64,000 nt of DNA from Blumeriella jaapii (taxonomy: Eukaryota > Ascomycota > Leotiomycetes > Helotiales > Drepanopezizaceae). Positions 47,196 to 57,085 of the stretch are shown here, piece by piece. Numbering within the stretch: the first letter of the stretch is position 1; the number at the start of each line of letters is the position of its first letter. Under the pieces are notes generated by a model. It did not search any database and was not told the DNA's origin. It saw nothing but the letters and a program-made list of their open reading frames with translations. The stretch is from contig VWND01000075.1 in the NCBI GenBank assembly GCA_009599575.1, forward strand, positions 434,001 through 498,000, in the 5' to 3' direction. Both the position numbers and the translations under genes were made by a program.

Positions 47196-47788
47196 CGTGG
47201 AGATGGCTGCAGGTTATGGCAGATAATGTTTGTTTTGATGGGTGCGCAGAGGTGTTTGTCGCTATGGTGGTAGAGGAAGGTGGCTGGGAGGTAGCTGGAG
47301 ATGAGTTCTATTGTACGGATGGAGGCACGATTGAACTGAGCTGAACTGGATTGAGTGAGTTGAGGAAGTAGTGAGTTGAAGTTGAAATGGGTTTGGAGGT
47401 TGATTGTTGTGCTGTGATCTGAGTTTTGAAAGCGCGTTTCGTGAGCTGGAAAGTAAACAAGGCTAAGCGCGGAAGAGCCGGAACGCTAAGCCTTCCCACT
47501 AACCCGTCTTGGGTCTAGACCGATATATGCCGATCCGCATCGAAATCTGAAGTGCAGAGCCTCATCTACAGCGCAAGAACCAACAACACAGACAAGCAAA
47601 ACCCTCCCAAATTCGACAATCACAGCCGAACCACGAGGAGAGGAATCGAGCATGAGTTGAGGCAGACACCAGGGCTTCCACACCCCTCCTCCAACGTCTT
47701 CTCCTAGGGCCAGTGAGTGAGCAAAGCGACCTAGACTTTGCACAGCCGTGGAGCTCCTCTCCCAGTCCCCTTTCCTTCCCGCTCAACC
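47196..47788. promoter_or_regulatory. divergent promoter region, ppc89-like / bud27-like
   Basis: A 593-bp spacer between two start codons on opposite strands must contain both promoters. No clear TATA box. The right ATG context is CAACCATGGC, a good initiation match. Confidence 0.5.
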
Positions 47789-49602
47789 ATGGCACAACCG
47801 GTCCAGGACAGCTTCTTGGACCTCGAGCGCCATCGCCAGCGGCTCGAAGAGAACATTGTCAAGCTGCGAAAGTCGATGGTGCACTGGCAGATCTGGGAGG
47901 CCGAGTATGAGGGGCTCAAGGAAGAAATCCTTGACGCAAAGTCCACCCCAACCCGAGAGATGCTCCTCGCCATCGCGCGCGACTACGGCGGCCAGCTCGT
48001 CACCCAGAAGGAACTCGAGGATATACTTGGGGTCAAGGAGGCGCGCACGGCAGCTCAAGTCGTCAATGTGCTGGATCGACGCATAGATTACGTGGAGCAG
48101 AATGTCCGGACGATCGAGAAGCAGATCGCGGCGGCACAAGACAAGCTGGCGGCGGCTAGTATTGTCAGTACCCCCGATGTGCGCAACGAAGAGGGCTTGC
48201 CGTTGACCGAGATCACAGAGGAGCTGGACGACGAGGGCAACGTCGTCTCCGGTCATCTGTCTACGCCGGGCAGCGCGAAGTCGCAGCTGTTGGAAGTATT
48301 GGAGAAGGCTGGGGTGAAGGATTTGCTTCCGCCTCAAACAACGACGGAACCCCAATCAACGGCAACAAGTAAACCCTCGGCAGAACATGAGTACTCATCG
48401 AGCCCGGACAACATTGCTGCTAAGCCGATACCAAAATCCAAGAAGAAAGGAGTCAAGTTCGCGGAAGACACGAAGCCTGGCCCGAGTGTGGAAAAGTCGA
48501 AGACGGCGAAAAGACTCGAAGACATCATGAAAATCGCAAAGCAACAAGAAACGCCTCCACCCGAGCCTCCCATCATTCCCACCAGCGAATCTCCTGAAGA
48601 CGCTGCTCTGCGCCGAGCGATGCTCCAATACGGGATGTCAGAGATTGGGTCCGTGGTGGCAGAATTAGAACTAGAAGACGGGAGCGACTGGACAGATGAT
48701 GGCTACAACGAGACCAGCACAGACGACGAGGATGCATTTGGCAGATCGACAGAGAAGGTGATCGATGACCAACTGAGGCAGCAGATGATGGAGCTCGAAG
48801 AGCGACTTGGTGTTAGGGCGATGCAGAATGTTGGGAAGATTGAGGAATTTGACGGGAAGGACGATGACTTTGACATAGTAGAAGAAGGCATTGGCCGGAT
48901 CACGATCAAGGGTCAGGACGAAGTTATCTCTGATGCTCCCACGAACGCAGACCATGCCCCAGGTTCCGCTACCAGCAAAGCCGCGACATCTGCCAAGAAG
49001 TCGGTGAGGTTCTCTCAAAACCTGGACGTTTCCCCTGCACCCATACCACCACCGGCTGCCGCTCTGTCAAAGACCCCAACCGTGGCAGCCCCAGTCGGCG
49101 ATGTGATAGAGCGAACCGCACCAGCGCAAACAGCTGCCTCAGCACCGCAGAAAAAGGCCTCCCGTTTCAATCAGCCCGAACCACCACGTCCAACGTCCTC
49201 AACGGGCCGCTTGCCCTTTCAAACAATCCACAAAGCGCAGCTCTGCCCTTGTATCCTGCCAAGTCTTCGACTCCCAAACCCTTCTCAAGACCAATTACGT
49301 TCAGCCCCGTAGAGGACCAGAGCCGCACTGTCCCCACCGGCCCCGAAGGCCAGGTCCTAGCCCCCACGATCGTGGAGCGCGATACACCCGTCAGCACCTC
49401 CGTCCCCGAGCCAGACGATCTCGACCCTCGCCTGCTGCACCAGGAGGTCGCAACCGAGTACCACAAGGTGCGCAACCGGATGATCCAGAAACAGGGCGGC
49501 TTCGTCAAGGAGGAAGAGAGCGCGGTCGTGCCGTTTACGGAAGATGAGGGCGGGCCCAGGAGAGTCAGTAGATTCAAGGCGGCGCGGCTGGCGGGATTGT
49601 AG
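47789..49602 (+). CDS. bud27: Bud27/URI-like unconventional prefoldin protein (frame break)
   Basis: Bud27/URI helps assemble RNA polymerases with Rpb5 and affects TOR signalling. Start ATG at 47789. Residues about 5-130 form the prefoldin alpha-like coiled coil (LDLERHRQRLEENIVKLRKS ... DRRIDYVEQNVRTIEKQI), followed by KKGVKFAED, a charged EELEERLG segment and KKSVRFSQ. The C-terminus holds VTFSP-type and RRVSRFKAARL segments of the DUF3835-type tail. Up to about 49173 the protein is in one frame. From there to the stop at 49600-49602 the homologous-looking sequence is in another, and one missing base at about 49174 would join them. Without correction the first frame ends at 49312. A 77-nt intron with a weak GTTTCA donor (49164-49240) would also restore frame but removes a conserved SRF motif. 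True mutation, assembly error or intron cannot be told apart here. Confidence 0.75.
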
Positions 49603-49724
49603 GATGTGATCACTTGGCCGAGGCGAATGCAACCCCGAAGAATGCTACGTGAGGTGCAAGACGAAATGCAAGCAAGTAGGTGATGCATGATACCAGGCAA
49701 GCTTTATCTTCTACGAACCATTTC

Positions 49725-49729
49725 CTCTC

Positions 49730-49760
<31 letters not shown>

Positions 49761-49770
49761 CTCTCTCTCC
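49725..49770 (+). repeat. (TC)n microsatellite
   Basis: Near-pure CT dinucleotide run with two TTTC interruptions. Confidence 0.9.
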
Positions 49771-50225
49771 ACTTCCACACATCTATCCTCTCTCAACCCA
49801 CCCACCCATCCATTCATTCCCCCCCTCCTTCAGCCGTCTCCTCCCACCCCCCTTCCCACCGGAACGCGCGCACCCAATCCACCGATCCCAGCGTGAAGCA
49901 GGAGCTCCATCTGCTCTCCACGCTGCCGTGTGTCCGCCGGCCGCGTTCCCAGATCAATTCTTCTTTCCCCCCCCCGCACCCTGTCCTCCGCCGCAGACGG
50001 GGGGGTTAGAAAGAAAACCAGGGCTCTCTGACCCCGCGATCTTCTACTGTCCTGTCCCGTGATCGCGGGGATTCGTTTCACCCTCTACATCTCCGGGACG
50101 TCCGGAGGACATCCCGGTCTGCGATCTGCCGCCTATCTGTCCTATCTACCTCCGTTCTTACTTCTTTTTGATCATAGACTTAGACGTTGGTTGGTTGCGG
50201 AGTGTGGACTCTGGTTTTACTTTAC

Positions 50226-50383
50226 CTTGCTTTGCTTTGCTTTGCTTTGCTTTGCTTTGCTTTGCTTTGCTTTGCTTTTGCTTTGCTTTGCTTTGCTTTG
50301 CTTTGCTTTGCTTTGCTTTGCTTTGCTTTGCTTTGCTTTGCTTTGCTTTGCTTTGCTTTGCTTTGCTTTGCTTTGCTTTGCTT
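50226..50383 (+). repeat. (TTTGC)n pentanucleotide array, about 31 copies
   Basis: Near-perfect TTTGC repeat of roughly 158 bp. One extra T at about 50275-50280 divides it into two pure blocks. Non-coding; long ORFs through it exist only because the unit lacks stops in several frames. Confidence 0.95.
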
Positions 50384-50828
50384 ACTTGCTCGGGGTTCGT
50401 GTTACGGTGTAGATATGGGTTTTTTCTTTTTACCCCCCTTTCTGGGGTATATATGTAGGGCGTCAAGTACCCTCTCATCATGGGTACGTATCGATGTGTA
50501 TGCATAGATTTATCGCTCTCTTTATTGCTTCGCGTTGTGTTTCTTTCCACACCTATACCTACACTCGCACCCACATGTTCAGTCACTGGCTCTGGCCCAG
50601 TCCCTCAGACATCACGCGTGCATGCATGCATGCATCCAGTCGGCAGCAGCGTCTCCTGACATCCTAGGTAGTGAGATCACTTTCACGTAGGGCGAGACGA
50701 GTTATCAATCTCCTCTCCTCAAGCGAAGTATCCAAGTGCCTACCTCCCTACCTCCCTACCTACCACCTGCCTTACCTCGACAATGCCCATGCTCCACCCA
50801 CCCCCACCACCTCCCTTTCGCTTTACTC

Positions 50829-52734
50829 TCAAAGAATCTTTCCCGCGAACCGACTCCTCGCCCTAATCCGTGGCCCGCAGAAGACGAGCACCCACGGCAC
50901 GGCGGTCAGCAGTGCCGCGAGGCCGCCCAGCAGGCTCGCGGCGCCCTGGAACGTGAGCCCTGTGAACATCTGCACCGTGACGAGCGGGAACACGCCGCCC
51001 AACATGTTCCGGCAGAAGGACTGCGCGGCGAGCGCGGAGCTCGCGTGTCGGTGGTAGGTGTCGGCGAGGTAATTGAATGTTGCCTTATAATGGCATTGCT
51101 GTTAGTGGCTTGGCTTGAGGGTGGGGGTGTTCTTTGAGTGAGTGGGTGTCGGGATGGGATGGGATGGGATGGGATGTCTGAATTGGAGGGAGGGAAGGAA
51201 TCTTACGAGGTAGATGGAGTAGATGCCCATGGTTGCGCAGGCGATGGCCATCGTGGGCACGATCCATGGAATCGAGCTGAACTGCGTCCAGCCGAACCAG
51301 AAGAGACCGATGGGCAGGAGAGCGGACTCGACGCAAGCAAAGTACAGCCGCCCTTCCGGGGCGGAGAGATCGATGCCGCGGCGCCAGCGGCTGGGATTCT
51401 CATTGTCCTTGCTCGTGGAAGCGAGGTAGCGAGCGAGCAGCCGGTCCTGGTAGATGGAGAGGACGGTGGAGAGGACGGCACCGATCATCATGGAGGAGAA
51501 GATGGCGCCGGATTGCTGGGTGCTGAAGCCGTGAGCGCGGCCGAAGACCAGCGGGATGGAGCCGAAGGTCAGGTACAGGACGGCCCAGGCGAAGGCGACC
51601 CACAACGAGAAGAAGAAGACGACGGGCTCGGTGAACAGGAGGTGGAAGGGTCGGTAGACCGAGATGCCAATCATCTTGGTGATGGACTCGCGCTCCTCGT
51701 CTGATTTGACCAGCCAGCGGATGCGCCGGCTCTCGAACTTCTCGCGCCCCGTCGGCATGTCGAAGCCGATATGGCCGGCCGCTTCGCGCTCCTCGTACCA
51801 CGCATTGAGACAGCGGGCTTTGCGACTGAGGATGATGCTGCCGCGCGTCTCGCGGAAGAAGAGTGTCACGGCTGTGATGAGAAAGCCGCAGGTGATGACT
51901 TGGACCCAGAACACCCACTGGGATGGCATGTCAGCTGGCCATTCCTTTGTTGTGGTTGCTAAGCGAGAAAATTGGACCGACTCGGGTTTTTAAGGGAGTA
52001 GGTAGGTCCTCACTTACCCTCCAGGACGTGTTCTGAGCCACGAAGCCCGACACCAGAGGGCCCAAGCCGGTCCCGAAGAGCGCGGCGCCCGAGAACAACG
52101 CCATCGGCGTGTTCCTCCCTTCGGCACGATACAGGTCGCTCACCACGCCGCCGACCATGGTCGAAAACACCGAGCTGCCCGCGCCCACCCAGAAGCGCGC
52201 GACCAGCATCCCGGCATAGCTCCTCGTAACGGCACAGCAGATCTGGCAGATCAGGTACAGGATGCCGGCGCCGACGAAGACGGGATACCGGCCATTGATC
52301 TCGGAAAAGGGCGCGAGCACCATGGGTGCAATGGCGAAGCCGCAGCAGAAGGTCGTGATGCCAACGACGACGGCAAGCTCGCTCACGTGCCACTCGGCGG
52401 CCATGTAGGGCGAGGCGGGCGCGTAGGAGCCCGCCGTGTAGGCTGTGACGGCGGTGGCGATGCACGAGAGCCAGATCATGAAGTTCTTGCGGGACTCGGG
52501 CCACTCGAAGGGGGAGATGTATCGGACGAGGTCTGGCTGAGGCGGCGAGGGTCCTGGTGTCTCGTCGGGGGGAAAACTGGTTGATGGAGAGGGGAGGGGA
52601 GTCTCGAAGGTCAGGTAGAGATGTGTGATGGGGGAGTCAATCTTCACGGGACATGGACCGGTCGTGTTCGCCAGTGAAGCTGACGATGACCCCCCATCGC
52701 CTCCGCTCCTCTCGCCGTTCTCGAGGCCTTCCAT
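50829..52734 (-). CDS. MFS transporter, DHA1 type
   Basis: Predicted 12-helix proton-coupled efflux carrier of the plasma membrane (polyamine or drug export group). Exons 52734-52018, 51917-51207 and 51083-50829 give 560 aa, all phase-0 introns of 100 and 123 nt. A disordered cytoplasmic N-terminus of about 80 residues precedes FEWPESRKNFMIWLSC, a pattern common in this fungal group. Helices follow, with GSYAPASPYMAAEW in the first loop, FSEINGRYPVFVGAG (loop 2-3, DRxGRR-like position) and a central loop with KFESRRIRWLVKSDEE. The final exon ends in the last helices and a short basic tail. Substrate unknown. The last intron contains a (GGGAT)5 run. Divergent from the peroxiredoxin gene. Confidence 0.85.
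51151..51175 (+). repeat. (GGGAT)5 run inside an MFS intron
   Basis: Five tandem GGGAT units on the plus strand, within the second intron of the MFS gene (transcribed as ATCCC). The G-rich strand could form a G-quadruplex. Confidence 0.85.
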
Positions 52735-53509
52735 GTTGCCGGCGGTTGGCTGGCTTGCTGGGTGACGGCGCCGCTCGTCTTCCGGCTACGGATGCAAAGA
52801 AGGATTCATCGACCAGACCAGCCACATTCAGGCAATGGTGAAGGAGTTCGAGGAGGTGGTTGTGTAGATGTTGCGGATGGATTTTGGACGAACACGGGGC
52901 CAGCCACCGACGTCGATGCCAACCCGGCACGAGAATGGAGCCGCTAAAGCCATGATGTGCCGGTCGTCAGGTACAGTATATATGTACTGCACTGTACTGT
53001 AGCATGCCATCGTACGTAGTGGCGAGCTGCCACTTCTCATTGGGTCGAGGAGGAGCCGAAATGATTTAGTCGGGGCTGGGACCTTATTCCCCGTTAATGC
53101 CGGCCGGATGCACGGTGTTGGGGGGATGGAAGGGAGGAGAAAAGGAAGCCATGTGGTAGGTAGGTGGTAGGTAGGTGATGGGTAGGTGATGGGTAGGTGA
53201 TGGGTACAGATCCTTATATACCGTGAGTAGATGGGTCAGTTGAGCAGCAGGTAGAAAGTCCAGCAGTAGGCGACAAGGCAGTAAGTACTGTACACAGATG
53301 CATCGTCGGTCACGTGCCCAAGGCGGTGGTGATGACACGTGATGGCAGAACGCATCCGGTGTTCTTGGGGTCTCGCTCACTCGACGATGGCGTGCTCTGA
53401 CGGACTGACTACTTCCTGACTGCTTTCCACCCACTCAACATCTCCAACCCTTTTCCACCTCAACATTCCCGCACTTCAACAACAACAACAACAACACCAT
53501 TGCTTCACC
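52735..53509. promoter_or_regulatory. divergent promoter region, MFS / peroxiredoxin
   Basis: A 775-bp spacer holding two CACGTG sites (53311 and 53336, about 200 and 175 bases before the peroxiredoxin ATG), a TACTGTAC cluster at about 52970-53000 and TAGGTGATGGG-type repeats at 53155-53205. TATATACCG at about 53215 could be a TATA element. Confidence 0.5.
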
Positions 53510-54652
53510 ATGGCAGCTGAATCTCGTCCTGCTCCGTACGTTGGCTCCCCTCGCTCCCCTCCCCCATGTCGATGATGAGAATCTCCCGTCTACCCCGCCA
53601 TGCACCCACCACCACCGTGACCCCGCCATGGAGTCGAGAAGAGCTGCGTCGTCTGCTACGAGCTACACGCGCCCACAGCACAGCACAGCACAGCACTGCT
53701 CTGCAACTCTGCAACTCTGCAAACCGACAGGCCGCCTCTCTCTCTCTCTCTCTCTCTCTCTTCCTTTCTCTCGTGCTTGGCCTCTACGTGACTTCGTCGC
53801 AAGTGACGGACGGCAGCGGCTTTCCGAACCTGGCACGCTGACAATGGCCTTCCCAGTCTCCGCCTGGGCTCCATCGCCCCCAACTTCCACGCCGAAACGA
53901 CGCAAGGCCCCATCGACTTCCACGACTTCATCGGCGACAAGTGGGTGGTGCTCTTCTCCCACCCCGAGGACTACACGCCCGTCTGCACCACCGAGCTGGG
54001 CGCCTTCGCCAAGCTCGAGCCCGAGTTCACCAAGCGCGGCGTCAAGCTGATCGGCCTGTCGGCCAACACGATCGAGAGCCACGGCGGCTGGATCAAGGAC
54101 ATTGACGAGATCTCCGGCAGCAAGCTGAGCTTCCCCATCATCGGGGACAAGCAGCGCCAGGTCGCCTACCTCTACGACATGTGAGCAAGAGCGCTTGTGC
54201 CTTCCGTTCCCCCTGCACGCTCTCCCATGGCACCTCTCTCTCTCCGTCGCTCTCTCTCCCCCTTCCCCGCCGCCCCTCGATCAGGCGCGAGGGCTGACGC
54301 ACGACGGTGCAGGCTGGACCACCAAGACACCACCAACGTCGACTCCAAGGGCATCGCCTTCACCATCCGCTCCGTCTTCATCATCGACCCGAAGAAGACG
54401 ATCCGGCTCATCCTCTCCTACCCGGCCTCGACGGGCCGCAACACGGCCGAGGTCCTGCGCGTCGTCGACTCCCTGCAGACGGGCGACCAGCACCGCATCA
54501 CCACGCCCATCAACTGGGTCCCCGGCGACGACGTGATCGTGCACCCCAGCGTCAAGAACGAGGAGGCCAAGACGCTGTTCCCCGACTTCCGCATCGTCAA
54601 GCCCTACCTCCGATTCACTCCGCTGCCCAAGGAGAAGACTTCTGCGGCGTAG
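53510..54652 (+). CDS. prx1: 1-Cys peroxiredoxin (Prx6/PRX1 type)
   Basis: Thiol peroxidase reducing hydrogen peroxide and organic hydroperoxides. Exons 53510-53535, 53857-54180 and 54313-54652 give 690 nt, 229 aa. The first intron is unusually long for this window (321 nt) and contains a (CT)n tract; the second is 132 nt. The start MAAESRPAP comes from the 26-nt first exon. Core motifs: LRLGSIAPNFHAETTQGPI, then SHPEDYTPVCTTELG with the peroxidatic Cys52 and the PxxxTxxC pattern, then FPIIGD and PINWVPGDDVIV of the 1-Cys class. Cys52 is the only cysteine, so there is no resolving residue. No clear mitochondrial presequence, so a cytosolic form is likely. Confidence 0.93.
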
Positions 54653-55082
54653 AGTGCCGGGAGATGAAGAGGGCTGGTTGGGGGGGGGATATGAAGTAAT
54701 ATACGAAGACTAGGAGCGAGACTTTTGGCTTCTGCGGTCGGAATATTGGCTCGCCTGGCATACCCAGATATACCGGTATACGGAGTTAGTCTAGACGAAT
54801 CACAAGTCCACGCATCACACATGACGGAACTCTCTCCCACTCACCCACCGATTCAGTTTCCCGTGTTCATGCCGCGTCGTGAGAGTTCGGCTCCGTCCAT
54901 GGCCCGTTAGGTAAGGATGTCCTGTGCGGTACTGTAGGTGCATCTTTTTCTTCTGCGGTACAGTACTGTACAGTACAGTACTTCGAGGTGCTCACCGTCT
55001 TGTGTCAGCTGGTTGCACCAGGCCATCGTGCGCTGAGGGTCAGCGGGTACTTTATGTAGAAAGTGTACCGAGTAGAAGTATA

Positions 55083-55175
55083 TCTTTTTCTTTTTCTTTT
55101 TCTTCTTCTTCTTTTTTTTCCCTCTTTCTCTGCTTCTGCTTCTTCGTCTTCTACTTCTACTTCTTCGTCTTCTAG
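55083..55175 (+). repeat. polypyrimidine tract
   Basis: About 90 bases almost free of purines, made of TTTTTC units followed by TTC units. Confidence 0.85.
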
Positions 55176-55603
55176 AGCGGAAAGAGAACTTGAAAGCCCG
55201 GCCCGGCCAGGCCAGGCCAGGCCAGCTCAGCCAAGGCGCCGGGAGCCCCCTTTCTCGGCGTGGAGGGTACTGTGCTGTATGTACAGTATGTACTGTGTAC
55301 TGTGTACATACACAGTACATACGAAGTCAACAAAGGGAAACGAACAAAGGTGCGGGCATTTCTGCATCCTGCACGCGTAAGCAAGGCCAGGCATTTCTGC
55401 ATTGCCCGAAGTGCTCTGTACCGTCCATGGTACAGTAGGTACCGTATGTGCTGCACCATACCACCGTACAGCACTGTAGAAGTCAGTACCTTTTCTTTTC
55501 CTCGAATCCACGACCTGCCCGTCGTGGCAGAAGAGTTCTCACTCCACATGCACCACTCCCGGCTCGGTCCCTCCGTCGCCTGCCCACCCCATCCCATCAC
55601 CAG

Positions 55604-55680
55604 CGTCTTTTCTTCTTCTTCTTCCTCTTCTTCCTTCTTCTTCTTCCCCTTCTCCTTCGCTTCATCCTTTCCTCTCCTCC
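55604..55680 (+). repeat. (TTC)n-rich polypyrimidine tract
   Basis: Second pyrimidine-only block, mainly TTC and CTTC units. Confidence 0.85.
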
Positions 55681-55799
55681 TTCGTGAGCTCGTTTCCCAC
55701 GCCCGCCGCGGCGGTGCCCTGGGCAGGACATACTTTGCGACACGCTCTCGTCGGCCACCGACAGGCTTGGTTGCCCGTGCCGGCCTCTGTACAGGACAG

Positions 55800-55870
55800 G
55801 ACATCGCATCGCACATCGCATCGCACATCGCATCGCATCGCACATCGCACGCACATCGCACATCGCACAC
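55800..55870 (+). repeat. CATCGCA-type repeat
   Basis: Irregular tandem of ACATCGCATCGC and ACATCGCAC units. Confidence 0.85.
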
Positions 55871-56631
55871 CGTACACATACTTCGTACCCTACCCTACCC
55901 TACAACACCCTCCTCGCTCCTCGCCCACGACACGAGGCAGCCCTGCCCATGCCTCCCTGCCTGCCTGCCCTGCCCTGCCCGACCCTACCTACCCGACCCT
56001 CCCCCTTGGGTCCGAGCGAGCAATCATTATACGAACAACACGTCAAGGCACAAGCAGCCAAGGCCTCCCTGGCTGCTCTTCGTTTTGCCTTCGCCCCCGG
56101 ACGTGCCGCGGACGCCGGGACTTGGAGTCTCCATCCATCCTTTCGGGACGCGCGCCGGCCAAAGGCTGCGGCGGCGTCTGGTTCGTCGATTCCCGGTGCG
56201 AGTCGTGGGCCTGCTCGACTCGTGTGGAGCCGGCGCACTCAGACGAGGAAAAGACACGCGCCGCAAGCTTTGAGCATCCGCCTCCGGCGACGACGACACG
56301 AAGTCTCGATCACGACGACACGAAGTCTCTTTGCGCTCAAGTCGGGATCGGCAACGCGTCGCCCGCTTCGCAATCACACGGGACCGGGAAACGCGACGGG
56401 GACGACATCGAACACATGTACCGTGCCGCACAGGACGACATACAGGACATACTGACTGGGCTGTACCGTCGGGACACGCGGTCGACTTCCTGAGCCCAAG
56501 ACGCCGACTCGCAAGGCCTGGCTGGCACCGTGACAGCGCACCAAGCGCACCAAGCACTCCAAGCACTCCAAGCACGCAAGCACGCAAGCACTCCAAGCAC
56601 CCTACATGCAAACACACATACATACAGTCCA

Positions 56632-56677
56632 GCAGACAGACAGACAGACAGACAGACGGACAGGCGGACAGACAGAC
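56632..56677 (+). repeat. (CAGA)n microsatellite
   Basis: Run of GACA units with two single-base variants. Confidence 0.9.
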
Positions 56678-57074
56678 ACACTGTTCACCTGTTGCTCAAC
56701 CGCAGCAGCAGCAGCAGCGACAGCAGCAGCTCCAAGCCCACGCCCAAGCCTTCACGTCTGTGCGAAAGTGGACACTGCCAGACCAGAAACGCTTCTCCTT
56801 GCCTTGACTAACGGCACCCAGACGAGCTTTGCCCTGGAATCCTGGATCATTTGCATCTCGGCGCTCCTCGGACGCAGCAGGGACCGTGATACCACGCGGC
56901 TGCCTACCGATCCAAAAAAAAAACAGAGAGAGAGATCCGCTTTCGCCTGACTGTAAGCTTCTTCCCACATTTAACTCTACGCCGGTCTGCCATATCCTCC
57001 CCTCTGTGCTCGACCCTTGCTTCCATTCCTCCCTTGCCGCCGCCCCCCCAACCCCAACCCCCCCCTCCCCCAGC

Positions 57075-57083
57075 ATGAGTTGA
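57075..57083 (+). promoter_or_regulatory. 2-codon upstream ORF (ATG AGT TGA)
   Basis: A start codon immediately followed by one sense codon and a stop, ending two bases before the main ATG at 57086. If present in the mature leader it would force leaky scanning or very short reinitiation. Transcription start is unknown, and CCCCCAG just upstream could be a splice acceptor. Confidence 0.4.
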
Positions 57084-57085
57084 TC

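Larger units (their letters stand above)
49603..50828. other. intergenic region rich in microsatellites
   Basis: Between the convergent Bud27-like and MFS genes. It contains the (TC)n and (TTTGC)n arrays listed separately, GCATGCATGCATGCAT at about 50620-50634 and pyrimidine-rich sequence. No gene seen. Confidence 0.5.
54653..57074. other. long low-complexity intergenic region upstream of the Ral2-like gene
   Basis: 2.4 kb of promoter and possible leader without a supported gene. It is crowded with simple repeats (separate entries), TACAGTAC-type motifs at 54955-54985 and 55275-55460, and a 14-bp inverted repeat (55286-55299 with 55309-55322). Long ORFs here follow the repeats and show no domain. 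Confidence 0.45.

Noticed and set aside
50059..50586. ORFs of repeated ALLCF or KAKQS residues
   Set aside because: Pure translation of the (TTTGC)n microsatellite on either strand.
55880..55905. TACCC repeats reminiscent of telomeric DNA
   Set aside because: Only three ACCCT units, not the fungal TTAGGG unit, and flanked by genes on both sides.
55260..56493. Overlapping 337- and 269-codon ORFs
   Set aside because: They follow simple repeats and composition in several frames, with no domain or plausible start context.
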